Assembly (NCBI GenBank): GCA_946184925.1
Contig: CAMHHL010000004.1
Location: forward strand, 1-57,609
Length of the DNA: 57,609 nucleotides
Reading direction: 5' to 3'
Source: an uncultured Clostridia bacterium
Lineage (GTDB): Bacteria; Bacillota; Clostridia; Oscillospirales; Acutalibacteraceae
A program made the position numbers and the translations under genes. The notes beneath the pieces are model-generated. The model was not told the origin of the DNA, searched no databases, and worked only from the letters and a program-made list of their open reading frames with translations. Shown here piece after piece: positions 16,488 to 25,600 of this stretch (the first letter of the stretch is position 1; every line of letters starts with the position of its first letter).

Positions 16488-18188
16488 TTATAAAACTGTT
16501 TTGAGATACGCTGTGACTTCGGCTTCGGTTGCCATAGCCATAACCTTCTCGGCGACAGCGTCAGCCTCTTCCTTCGTCCATTTTGCGATGTTCTTTCTGA
16601 GCTTGAGGACGGACGGAGCGGATACGCTGAATTCTGTCAGACCGAATGAAATCAGGAGCGGAGTCATCATCGGGTTCGCAGCAGCCTCGCCGCACATTCC
16701 GACCGGGATTCCTGCTTCTCTGCCGCACTTGATGATGCGCTGAATCATCATCAGAACGCTGGGCTGGAACGGTGAGTAGAGATAAGCCACGTCGCCGTTG
16801 CCGCGGTCGGCAGCCATTGTGTAGCCGGTGAGGTCGTTGGTGCCGATGCTGAAGAAGTCGGCTTCCTTGGCGAGCAGATGAGCGATAACGCCGGAAGCGG
16901 CAGTCTCGGTCATAACGCCGACCTTGATGTTCTCGTCAAAGTCAATTCCGGAAGCTCTGAGGTCGGACTTAGCCTCCTCGACAAGTTCCTTGCCGGCTCT
17001 TAGCTCCTCAACAGCCGTAATCAGCGGGAACATAATGCGAATGTCGCCGAACGCGCTTGCACGGAGAATAGCCTTAATCTGAGACTTGAACATGTCACGG
17101 TTCTTCAGGCAATAGCGGATTGCGCGGAAGCCCATGAACGGATTTTCTTCCTTTGCAAGCCCGAGATAGGGGATTTCCTTGTCACCGCCGATGTCGAGAG
17201 TACGAATGATAATCGGCGCGCCCTTCATAATCAGCGAAGCCTGCTTGTAAGCCTCGAACTGCTCGTCCTCGGTGGGAAGAGCGTTTCTGTCCATAAACAG
17301 GAATTCGGTACGGAACAGTCCCACACCCTCGCCGTCGGCGTTGATTGCCTTGGTGGCGTCCTTGGGAGTGCCTATATTGCAGAACAGCTCATACTCTTCG
17401 CCGCTCGCGGAGAGAGTCTTTTTGCCTCTGTAGTTTTCAAGTTCACGTTTTTCGCGGAGGAACGCGTCGCGCTTTGCGGTGAACGCGTCGATTTCATCCT
17501 GACCGGGAGCTGTGAGCACGTTGCCCTCGCTGCCGTCAACGATAACCTGCTCGCCGCTTGAGAGCTGTGACGTTGCGTTCTCAACGCTGAGTACCGCGGG
17601 AATCTCGAGTGCGCGAGCCAAAATCGCGGAGTGCGAGGTCTGGCTGCCGGTTTCGGTGATAATTCCGACGATGTTTTCTTTCTTGATGCCGGCTGTCATC
17701 GAGGGAGTGAGCTCCTTGACGACGATGACGGTGTTCGCCGGGGCGTCGCTGATTTTGACGCTGTGAACTCCGAGGAGTATTGAGATAAGTCCGTCGCGGA
17801 TATCCTTGACGTCGGTGGCGCGCTGCATTGTCAGCTCGTCGCCTGTTGCCGAGAACATATCAATGAACATCTGGCAGACCTGCTCTACGCTCTTCTCGGC
17901 GCACTGCTCCGCCTTAATCAGATTTTCAATCTCACCGTTCATGAACGGGTCGCTGATGATGGCGATGTGACCCATGAGGATTTCGGCTTCCTTATCGCCG
18001 GTTGACTTGCGGATTGCGTCAGCCTGCTCAACGGTTTCGTCACAAAAAGCCTTCACCGCGTCCTTGTAGCGCTGAAGCTCAGCGTCAACGTCGGTTACTT
18101 CCTTTGGAGTGTAGTCGAGCTTCTGCTCGGCTATAATCATAACTTTACCGATTCCGATACCTTCGGAAGCGGCTATACCTTTTAGCAT
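16488..18188 (-). CDS. ptsI: Phosphoenolpyruvate-protein phosphotransferase (PTS enzyme I)
   Basis: The protein has 566 residues, the usual EI length. EI takes phosphate from PEP and passes it to HPr in the cytoplasm. Visible motifs are the phospho-His segment GSQTSHSAILARAL (His about 186), GVGLFRTEFLFM, the PEP-binding region with GTNDLTGYTMAADRGN, and the catalytic Cys in GMCGEAAANP near the C-terminus. The ATG at 18188 is chosen because the GAGGTGA ribosome-binding site overlaps the alternative GTG at 18197. It is the last gene of the fructose PTS operon, separated from ptsH by 324 bases that contain a strong hairpin and 52-bp tandem repeats, so its expression may be set partly independently. 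Confidence 0.96.
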   Translation of the reverse strand: MLKGIAASEGIGIGKVMIIAEQKLDYTPKEVTDVDAELQRYKDAVKAFCDETVEQADAIRKSTGDKEAEILMGHIAIISDPFMNGEIENLIKAEQCAEKSVEQVCQMFIDMFSATGDELTMQRATDVKDIRDGLISILLGVHSVKISDAPANTVIVVKELTPSMTAGIKKENIVGIITETGSQTSHSAILARALEIPAVLSVENATSQLSSGEQVIVDGSEGNVLTAPGQDEIDAFTAKRDAFLREKRELENYRGKKTLSASGEEYELFCNIGTPKDATKAINADGEGVGLFRTEFLFMDRNALPTEDEQFEAYKQASLIMKGAPIIIRTLDIGGDKEIPYLGLAKEENPFMGFRAIRYCLKNRDMFKSQIKAILRASAFGDIRIMFPLITAVEELRAGKELVEEAKSDLRASGIDFDENIKVGVMTETAASGVIAHLLAKEADFFSIGTNDLTGYTMAADRGNGDVAYLYSPFQPSVLMMIQRIIKCGREAGIPVGMCGEAAANPMMTPLLISFGLTEFSVSAPSVLKLRKNIAKWTKEEADAVAEKVMAMATEAEVTAYLKTVL

Positions 18189-18226
18189 TTGAATCACCTC
18201 TTTTTAGGATTTAGGGGTTAGCTCAT

Positions 18227-18252
18227 AAGGCTCCTTTGGCTAAAGGAGCCTT
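18227..18252. terminator. Strong hairpin between ptsH and ptsI
   Basis: AAGGCTCCTTT and AAAGGAGCCTT pair perfectly around GGCT. No long T run follows on either strand. It could be a processing or stability hairpin, or a remnant of a repeat element; termination is uncertain. Confidence 0.45.
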
Positions 18253-18295
18253 TCTGACGGTTACCAAAACGTTATCTACGTTTGAGAGGACATCC

Positions 18296-18505
18296 ACGTC
18301 ACAGCTCAAACAAAGCACAACGTCGGTTGCGTAGGATAGGGGCGTATACGTCACAGCTCAAACAAAGCACAACGTCAGTTGCGTAGGATAGGAGCGTATA
18401 CGTCACAGCTCAAACAAAGCACAACGTCAGTTGCGTAGGATAGGAGTGTATACGTCACAGCTCAAACCAAACGCCGGATAGGAGTAGTCACGTAACAGGG
18501 TAGAG
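18296..18505. repeat. 52-bp tandem repeat array plus composite-repeat border
   Basis: Three nearly identical 52-bp units (18296-18347, 18348-18399, 18400-18451) are followed by a shortened fourth and by CACGTAACAGGGTAGAG (18489-18505). Each unit carries ACGTCACAGCTCAAACAAAG and GGATAGGAGCG. The border is shared with repeats near 40662, 45580 and 57436. The 18198-18512 gap holds no gene. Confidence 0.85.
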
Positions 18506-18512
18506 AATAAAA

Positions 18513-18776
18513 TTATTCGCCGAAGCCGCTTTCAATCATCTGAACTGCTTCTGCGAGAGCAGCGTCCTCGTCCGCGCCGGAGCAGACAACTTCGATTTCG
18601 CTGCCGACCTTGATGCAGGCAGCGATGATGTTCATGAGGCTCTTTGCGTTAACATCCTTGCCGTTGTGCTTGATTGTAACGTCGGAGGAATACTTGCCCA
18701 TAGCTGTGGCAAAGGTTGAGGCGGGGCGCATGTGGAAGCCCTGAGCGTTTACGATTGTGAGTGTCTTTGATACCAT
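18513..18776 (-). CDS. ptsH: Phosphocarrier protein HPr
   Basis: An 87-residue HPr. His15 in GFHMRPAS accepts phosphate from EI and donates it to EIIA domains. Ser46 in AKSLMNI is in place for phosphorylation by HPr kinase, as used for carbon catabolite repression in Gram-positives, so this is true HPr rather than Crh, which lacks His15. The C-terminal half (CSGADEDAALAEAV) is typical. The ribosome-binding site AAGGAG is 9 bases before the ATG. It lies between fruA and ptsI in a fructose operon, which ties the general PTS proteins to fructose supply. A stem-loop separates it from fruA. Confidence 0.96.
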   Translation of the reverse strand: MVSKTLTIVNAQGFHMRPASTFATAMGKYSSDVTIKHNGKDVNAKSLMNIIAACIKVGSEIEVVCSGADEDAALAEAVQMIESGFGE

Positions 18777-18805
18777 AGTTAATTCTCCTTTAGATTTGGA
18801 ATTTT

Positions 18806-18831
18806 CGGCAACCGGCTTTCGCCGGCTGCCG
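18806..18831 (-). other. Intercistronic stem-loop between fruA and ptsH
   Basis: CGGCAACCGGC and GCCGGCTGCCG pair with one wobble around a 4-base loop. No T run follows on the minus strand, so it more likely marks mRNA processing or differential stability within the operon than full termination. Confidence 0.6.
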
Positions 18832-18863
18832 AGTTGTATTGTTTATTGTTATGTTATTGTCGA

Positions 18864-20807
18864 TTATTTAGCGGGCTTCTTCTTCATGAGAAGTGCGAGC
18901 ATGAGCATGCCTACTACGGAGCCGATGATGAGAGCAAGGAAGTAGAGCAGCGGGCTGCCGATTGTGGGCAGTACGAAGATACCGCCGTGAGGAGCCATAA
19001 GCGTACATCCGAAGAGAGCGGAGAGAGCACCGGCACATGCGGAGCCGACTACGCAGCTCGGGATAACCTGGAGCGGATGACCTGCAGCGTAGGGGATAGC
19101 GCCCTCGGTTACGAAGGAGAGACCCATTACGAAGTTTACAGGACCGTTCTTTCTTTCGTCAGCAGACCATCTGTTGCGGAAGATTGTTGTTGAAAGAGCG
19201 ATAGCAATCGGAGGAACCATACCGCCGATCATAACAGCAGCCATAATCATGAACGGAGCTTCGTTCTCGCCTACAACACCGCTTGCGAGGAGACCTGTTG
19301 CGGTTACATAAGCAGCCTTGTTGAAGGGACCGCCCATGTCGATAGCCATCATACCTGCGAGGAGAGCGCAAACCGGAACGATGAGAGCCGGGTTCTTAGC
19401 CATCTCGGAGATACCATTCTGCATGCCTGTGTTGATAAGTCCCATAATCGGGTTAACAGCGCACATCATTACGCCTACAATGCCAAGTCCCGCGAGAGGA
19501 TAAATCAGTACGGGCTTGATGCCTTCGAGGGCACGCGGCAGATGGTCGCAGCCCTTCATAATCATCTTGATGAGCCAGCCTGCAATGAAGCCTGCGAGAA
19601 GAGCGCCGAGGAAGCCGGATACGGAAGCGCCGTCGCCGCCGGGAGCAGCAAAGGTTGAGCCGCTTGCCGCGAGCGAACCGCCAACGAAACCAACGAGAAG
19701 TCCGGGACGGTCGGCAATTGACATTGCGATAAATCCTGCGAGAATCGGGAGCATGAAGCCAAAGGCGATGCCGCCGATGTTCTTAAACCAAGCGGAAACA
19801 GGAGTGCCGACACCGAAGTTGCCGTCCTGCGGAACGCCTGCAAATGAGTCAATAAGGAATGCGATAGCGATGAAAATACCGCCTGCTACTACGAACGGGA
19901 GCATGTGTGATACACCGTTCATAAGGTGCTTATAAAGCTTGCGTCCGAAGCCCTCGCCGTCAGCTGAATCGTCAGCCTGGGCAGCTTTGTCGGAGTGGAA
20001 GACCTTTGCCTCTCCGTTGATAATCTTGTTGATGAGTTCCTCGGGCTTGTGAATGCCGTCGGCAACCTTGGTAGAAATAACGGGCTTGCCGTTGAAACGT
20101 GCTGTCTCAACACTCTTGTCGGCAGCGATGATGATACCGTCGCAGTTTGCGATTTCCTCAGCGGTGAGGACGTTCTTCGCGCCGCCGGAGCCGTTTGTCT
20201 CTACCTTGATTGTGATGCCCATCTCTTCGCCTGCCTTGGCAAGAGCCTCGGCAGCCATGTAGGTGTGAGCGATACCTGTGGGACAAGCTGTAACAGCGAG
20301 AACCCTGTAGCCCGACTTTGCAGGAGCGGGAGCCGCAGCCTCTTCGGGGAACTGCTTTGTCTCCTGGTCGTCGATGATTTTGAGGAATTCATCGGCGGTT
20401 TTCGCAGCCTTAAGCTTTGAGGTGAAGTCCTCGTGCATAAGCATCTGCATAAGTCTTGCGAGCACCTCGAGGTGAACGTCGCCGTCTGTTGTTGCAGCTA
20501 TCATGAAGATGAGCTTGCACTTTGCGCCGTCGGGAGCGTCATAGTCAACGCCTGCCGGTACGGTAACGGCGGTGAGAGCCGGAGCCTTGACGGCTTCGCT
20601 CTTGGCATGAGGAATAGCAACCTCCATTCCGATAGCGGTTGTTCCCATTTCTTCGCGCTTGAGGATTCCCTCCTTGTAAGCAGCGGCGTCTTTGAGGTTG
20701 CCGCACTTGTCATGGAGAGCTACAAGCTGGTCAATGATATCGCCCTTGCTCTTTGCGGAAGCGCCGAGAACGATACCTTGCTTTTTAAGCAAATCAGTAA
20801 TTCGCAT
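18864..20807 (-). CDS. fruA: Fructose-specific PTS transporter EIIABC
   Basis: A 647-residue fused fructose permease that imports fructose and phosphorylates it to fructose 1-phosphate. Domain order is IIA (1-150, active His67 in AIPHAKSEA), a Pro/Ala linker, IIB (about 166-265, phospho-Cys175 in TACPTGIAHTYMAAEAL) and membrane IIC (about 285-640, about nine helices, with PIMGLINTG and GGPFNKAAY). Length and order match FruA of Firmicutes. The AAAGGAGG ribosome-binding site is close to the fruK stop, giving tight coupling. The product is the substrate of FruK encoded just upstream. Confidence 0.95.
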   Translation of the reverse strand: MRITDLLKKQGIVLGASAKSKGDIIDQLVALHDKCGNLKDAAAYKEGILKREEMGTTAIGMEVAIPHAKSEAVKAPALTAVTVPAGVDYDAPDGAKCKLIFMIAATTDGDVHLEVLARLMQMLMHEDFTSKLKAAKTADEFLKIIDDQETKQFPEEAAAPAPAKSGYRVLAVTACPTGIAHTYMAAEALAKAGEEMGITIKVETNGSGGAKNVLTAEEIANCDGIIIAADKSVETARFNGKPVISTKVADGIHKPEELINKIINGEAKVFHSDKAAQADDSADGEGFGRKLYKHLMNGVSHMLPFVVAGGIFIAIAFLIDSFAGVPQDGNFGVGTPVSAWFKNIGGIAFGFMLPILAGFIAMSIADRPGLLVGFVGGSLAASGSTFAAPGGDGASVSGFLGALLAGFIAGWLIKMIMKGCDHLPRALEGIKPVLIYPLAGLGIVGVMMCAVNPIMGLINTGMQNGISEMAKNPALIVPVCALLAGMMAIDMGGPFNKAAYVTATGLLASGVVGENEAPFMIMAAVMIGGMVPPIAIALSTTIFRNRWSADERKNGPVNFVMGLSFVTEGAIPYAAGHPLQVIPSCVVGSACAGALSALFGCTLMAPHGGIFVLPTIGSPLLYFLALIIGSVVGMLMLALLMKKKPAK

Positions 20808-20819
20808 ATTAACCTCCTT

Positions 20820-21722
20820 TTAGAATTTTTGTAATAGCTCTTCTATCTTTGCTTTTGTGGCAAGTCCGGGTAGGAACGCTGTCGCGTTTCCGCAGACGCT
20901 GCCTAGTTTCAGTGCGTAGGGGTAGCTTTTTTCTTTTTCATAGCCTGCGACGAACCCTGCTACCATGGAGTCGCCTGAGCCTACGGTGTTTATAACCTTC
21001 TCCTTGAGAACGCCTGCCTTGTGCTTGTTGCCGAACTCGTCAATCAGCATAGCGCCCTCGCCGCCAAGCGAGATGAGAACATTTCTTGCGCCGAGTTTCT
21101 GGAGCTCTTTGGCGTATTTCTCGGTGTCGTCCTCGGTTTTAACCTCGACGTTGAAGATTTCGGAAAGCTCCTGCCTGTTCGGTTTAATCAGGAAGGGCTT
21201 ATATTTGAGCGAGTTTACGAGGAGCTTCTTTGTCGCGTCAACGACGATTCTCACGTCTCTGTCGCTGATTCTCTCAAGCATTCTCTCGTATGTATCATCG
21301 GGCATTGAGCTTGGAATGCTGCCGGCGATGATGAGCGTGTCACCGTCCTTAATAGCGTCGAGCTTTTGCATAAGCTGCTCGAGCCTTTCGGCGCCGATGT
21401 GAGGTCCCTGACCGTTGATTTCGGTTTCCTCGCCGGATTTTATCTTTATGTTGATTCGGGAAAGTCCCTCGTCAAGACGGATAAACTCGGTTTTGATTTT
21501 TTCGTTGCTGATTCCCTTTTCAATCGCCTCTCCGGTGAATCCGGCGGTGAAGCCGAGAGCGGTGCTCTCGAGGTCAAGCTCGGACAGCACGAGAGAAACG
21601 TTGATTCCCTTGCCGCCGAAGTAATATTCCTCGCTTGTGGTTCGGTTAGTGATGCCGAGAGTCAGGCTGTCGAGCCTTACAATATAGTCGATTGACGGGT
21701 TGAGGGTAACTGTGTAAATCAT
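20820..21722 (-). CDS. fruK: 1-phosphofructokinase
   Basis: A 300-residue PfkB-family kinase that converts fructose 1-phosphate to fructose 1,6-bisphosphate. Motifs are the N-terminal TVTLNPSIDYIV, the substrate-binding GGKGINVSLVL, KPNRQEL, and the C-terminal catalytic and anion-hole segment NTVGSGDSMVAGF with its Asp base. Its ATG overlaps the fruR stop by four bases (ATGA). The adjacent fructose transporter supports FruK over tagatose-6-phosphate kinase, its closest relative by sequence. Confidence 0.94.
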   Translation of the reverse strand: MIYTVTLNPSIDYIVRLDSLTLGITNRTTSEEYYFGGKGINVSLVLSELDLESTALGFTAGFTGEAIEKGISNEKIKTEFIRLDEGLSRINIKIKSGEETEINGQGPHIGAERLEQLMQKLDAIKDGDTLIIAGSIPSSMPDDTYERMLERISDRDVRIVVDATKKLLVNSLKYKPFLIKPNRQELSEIFNVEVKTEDDTEKYAKELQKLGARNVLISLGGEGAMLIDEFGNKHKAGVLKEKVINTVGSGDSMVAGFVAGYEKEKSYPYALKLGSVCGNATAFLPGLATKAKIEELLQKF

Positions 21723-22468
21723 ATGCTGACCTCCTTGATTATAGTCTCATTTCTGAATCTGTTATCGGGAATTTCGTCCGTAATTATACAGCATCTGTCA
21801 AGCTTTGAAAAAGTCACCGGGAAAACTCTGCGGAACTTCGAGCGATCCGCAAGCACAAAGGCGGTGGAGCTGCGCTCGATAGCCGCGCGCTTGATTATCG
21901 CTTCCTCAATATCCGGAGTGGTGAAGCCTGTGCCAAGGTCGATTCCGTTCGTGCCCATGAACGCCTTCGAAAAATTGAACTCCGAGATGTTCGAAACGCC
22001 CTCGGCTCCGACAATCGCCTCGGTCAGCGCTTTGATTTTGCCGCCGATTATGTAGGCGTTGAGCCCCTTTTGAATCAGCTTGCGCGCGTGAGTGATTCCG
22101 TTTGTGATGTAGGTCGCGTTCTTGTTCTCAATGAAGTCCACAAGCCTCAGCGTGGTGGTTCCGGAGTCAATGTAGACGAAATCGTTGTCGCTGATAAGCT
22201 CGGAGGCGTATCTCGCAATGGCTGTTTTCTCAGAGCTCATCATCGAAATACGGACGCTTACGGCGTCCTCGTGAAAGCCTTCGTTGATATTGACCGCCGT
22301 TGCTCCGCCGAAGAACTTCCGAATACGACCCATGCTGTCGAGAGCGGTGAGGTCGCGCCTTACGGTAGATTCGGAGATGTGAAGAAGCTCCGAGAGTTCC
22401 GCGACTGTGACGGTGTTTCTTTCATTAATAATATCTACAATGTGCTGATATCTGTCCTGGGTGAGCAA
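21719..22468 (-). CDS. fruR: DeoR-family repressor of the fructose operon
   Basis: A 249-residue DeoR/GlpR-type regulator. The N-terminal helix-turn-helix (RYQHIVDIINERNTVTVAEL, then HISESTVRRDL) binds DNA. The C-terminal sugar-phosphate sensor domain has SSEKTAIA, YIDSGTTTLRLVDFI and NGIDLGTGFTTPDIEEA. Fructose 1-phosphate is the expected effector by family. The TTG start follows an AGAGGTGATT ribosome-binding site. It is first in the fruR-fruK-fruA-ptsH-ptsI operon, so autoregulation is expected. Confidence 0.92.
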   Translation of the reverse strand: MLTQDRYQHIVDIINERNTVTVAELSELLHISESTVRRDLTALDSMGRIRKFFGGATAVNINEGFHEDAVSVRISMMSSEKTAIARYASELISDNDFVYIDSGTTTLRLVDFIENKNATYITNGITHARKLIQKGLNAYIIGGKIKALTEAIVGAEGVSNISEFNFSKAFMGTNGIDLGTGFTTPDIEEAIIKRAAIERSSTAFVLADRSKFRRVFPVTFSKLDRCCIITDEIPDNRFRNETIIKEVSI

Positions 22469-22488
22469 CTTTAATCACCTCTGAGTTT

Positions 22489-22516
22489 ATTATAACACCG
22501 ATTTCGTCAATGTCAA
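22489..22516 (-). promoter_or_regulatory. Sigma-A promoter of the fructose PTS operon
   Basis: On the minus strand TTGACA (22511-22516) and TATAAT (22489-22494) are separated by 16 bases, 21 bases before the fruR start. Confidence 0.85.
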
Positions 22517-22541
22517 TAAGAATTGAGCAAAAATATATCAA

Positions 22542-22558
22542 CAAATATGAAATATTTG
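22542..22558 (-). promoter_or_regulatory. Candidate FruR operator palindrome
   Basis: CAAATAT and ATATTTG arms flank GAA, about 25 bases upstream of the -35 box. Position and symmetry suggest a regulator site; binding by FruR is inference. Confidence 0.4.
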
Positions 22559-22653
22559 GGCAAAAAGCAAAAATTATTAACCTTAAGTTGATTATTTTCA
22601 ATCGTTAGTTGCCTAACAAATGACTGAATTTGACTATATGAGCACAAAAATGA

Positions 22654-22672
22654 GCTGCCGCGATGCGGCAGC
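22654..22672 (-). terminator. Terminator of the RND exporter gene
   Basis: GCTGCCGC and GCGGCAGC arms with a GAT loop, followed on the minus strand by TCATTTTTG. It begins 15 bases after the RND stop codon. Confidence 0.85.
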
Positions 22673-22687
22673 CCGTAAGTTTGATGT

Positions 22688-25600
22688 TTAGTTATTCATT
22701 TGTGCCAGAAGGTCTGAGGTTTCGTCCGCTTCGTCGTCGAGGTCGTCGCCTGTGTCAATTTCCTTCGGCTGTTTGCGGTATAAAATATCGTACATAACGG
22801 GCACGATATAGAGCGTCATGAGCGTGGAGTAGAGAAGTCCTATGCAGACAACGACCGCCATGCTCCGCTGAATCGCGTTTCCTGCGTCCTGAGAGAATAC
22901 CATAACGCTCATCGAAAGGATTGTTGTCAGCGCGGTCATCAGTATCGGGCGCATACGCGTTTTGCCGGTTTCTATGAGCGCAAGGCGTTTGCCGACGCCC
23001 TTCATTCTCAGCTTGTTCGCGTAGTCTACGAACACGATACCGTTGTTGACTACCGTTCCCATCAGAATCATGAAGCCCATCAGCGAAATTGCCGAGATTG
23101 TCATTCCGAAGATTCTAAGTCCGAGCATGCCGCCGGTGAACGCGAGCGGAACGGTGAAAATTACGATGAACGGAGCGAGGAAGCTCTGGAACTGCGCCAC
23201 CATAATCAGGTAAATCAGCAAGAAACCGAGCAGTATTGCCTGAGCCATTTGTGTAATCATGTCGTTAATCTGGATTGAGGAGCCGGCAATTTCGACCTCA
23301 TAGCCGTCGGGAGCCTTGTATTTTTCAAGCTTTTTCTCGAGCTGCCTGTTGAGCAGAGCGGCGTTTTCATCGTCGCCGATTTCTGCTTTGACGGCGAGGT
23401 AAGTCCGCTGGTTCTCACGTGTTATGCTGCTCATTGTGTAGCCGTCGGAGGCGGTTGCGAATTTCGAGAGGCGATAGGTCTTGACTTCGTCCTGTCCTTC
23501 GCTGTTCTTGATTGTCGCGGTGAGCTTCATCTTCATAATGTTTTCATAGGTGAGCGCGTCCGTCTCGTCAATGATGTTTACGTCGGCGTCGCGGTCATTG
23601 TATCTGAGAGTGAGAGCTGTTTTCTCGGTTGCCGCTTTCTCCGCAATCTGCTGGAAAATCTGCGCGACAGTCAGACCGTACTGCGCCGCCTTGTTGCGGT
23701 TGATGCTGAGCCGGAGTGTGCGGTCGGAGGACGCAATCCCGTTATCGGCGCTCTTGACGCCCTTGATGCTCTCCGTCAGCTTCATGATGTCCTTGCTGAT
23801 TTCGATGAGCTTTTCGGTGTCGTCGCCGTAGATGTTGACGGTCAGCCCGTTGTCTGCGAGGGTTGACATGCTTCCCATCGCGGAGGATGAGGCGGTGATT
23901 TTCTCGCACTTTATATCCTTGGTGTTCTCTTCAATTTGCTGTCTGATACGCTTGTAGTCGCCCGTGTTTTTGACGTTCTCCTCGGTGAGAACGTTAAAGG
24001 AGAAGGTCGAGTAATTTTCCGTAATACCCTGACCGATGATGCTTGACATCAGTCCGGTGCCGCCGTCGAGAGCGCTCACCTTGTCTACGCCGTCTATTTT
24101 CATAATCGCGTCCATAACCTTGTCGGCAGTTTTGAACGCCTCGTCCTTCTTGATTTCCTCGTCGAGCTCGAGGGTGACGGAAATCTGGTTGCTCTCCGTC
24201 GAGTCAATCATAACAATTCCCGTGACGAAGGTTTGCCAAATACTCAGCCCGAGCAGAAGAATCGCGACGATAATCGGCAGCGCCTTGTGCCTGAGAGAGA
24301 AGTCAAGCGAACGCGCGTAGAGGTTCTTGAGTTTGTCAAACCAGTTCTGCTTTCTCGGCTTTGCTTTTTTGAGCAGGAGTGAGCCGAGCGTGGGCACAAC
24401 CGTCAGCGCGACAATCAGCGACGCGACAAGCGCGTAGGAGATTGTGAACGCAAACGGAATCATCAGCTGCGCGATCATTCCGGTCGTGTAAACCATCGGC
24501 AGGAAAACGCAGATGGTGGTTGCCGTTGAGGCGATAATCGGAGCCGCGACCTGCTTTGTTCCCTGAACGGCGGCGCGCGGAGCCGGAATACCCTTCTGCC
24601 TGAGACGGAAGATGTTCTCCATTACGACAACGGAGTTGTCAACAAGCATACCTATGCTTATACAAAGTCCGGCAAGGGACATAACGTTGATGTTTATTCC
24701 GCTGAAATACATTATAATCAGCGCGAACATTACGCTGAACGGAATGCTGAACGCCACAACAACCGTCGGCTTGAAGCTTTTGAGGAAGAGCGCAAGCACG
24801 ATAATCGCGAGCACCGCACCCATGAGAATACTGCTCAGAACCGTTCCTATGATTCGGGAGATGTATTCGCCCTGGTTCATCATTTTGGTAAAGCTCAGCC
24901 CCTTGTACTTTTCCTCAAGCTCTGAGAACGCGTTTAGAATACCGTCCGAGACGGTGCTTGTGTTGGCGGTTCCCGCCTTGTAGACTGAGAGCATGACCGC
25001 GTCATTGCCGTTAACCTTGCTGTAGGCTTCGCCGACGTTGTCAATTACGGTGACATCAGCGACGCTGCCGAGCCTGATGTTGCCGATTCCGCTGAGCTTA
25101 GTGAGAACAAGCTTTTTCAGCTCATCGGGAGTTTTAAAGCTTTCGTTGATTTCAACAAGCCATTGGGTGTCGTTTTTGTCCTTGACGTAGCCTGCCGGCA
25201 TCGAAAAGTTCTGGGCTGAAATCAGATTTGAGAGAGTATCCAGCGTGAGCAGCGAGTCAAGGTTCGAGTTCTTCCTTGCGGCTTCGATTGAGTCGGAAAG
25301 CTTTTTCTGAGCTTCTGTCAGCTCCTTCTCAGCCTTTTCAATCTCGCTCTTTGCCGAGGCTATCTGAGCCTTTCCGGCGCCGAACTCCGCCGCCGCGCCG
25401 TAGCCCGACGAGGTTGCCGCCGACTGCTTTTCGTCGATTCCGGCTGTCTGCTTTTCGAGCGCGCCGACAACCGCCTCCTGAGCCTTTATTTCAATTTCGA
25501 GGTTCGAAATTTCTGTTTCAATCTGCGGAATTCTGACCGCGGCGATGTTGTAAAGCTGCTCGAGCTTTTCAGCTGACAGCTCTTCTACCTGATCGCCGTA

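Noticed and set aside
18296..18505. Possible CRISPR array from regularly spaced repeats
   Set aside because: The 52-bp units are tandem and contiguous, with no variable spacers, and there are no cas genes.
18513..18776. Crh-type regulatory HPr paralogue
   Set aside because: His15 is present, so it can carry phosphate from EI; ptsI is in the same operon.
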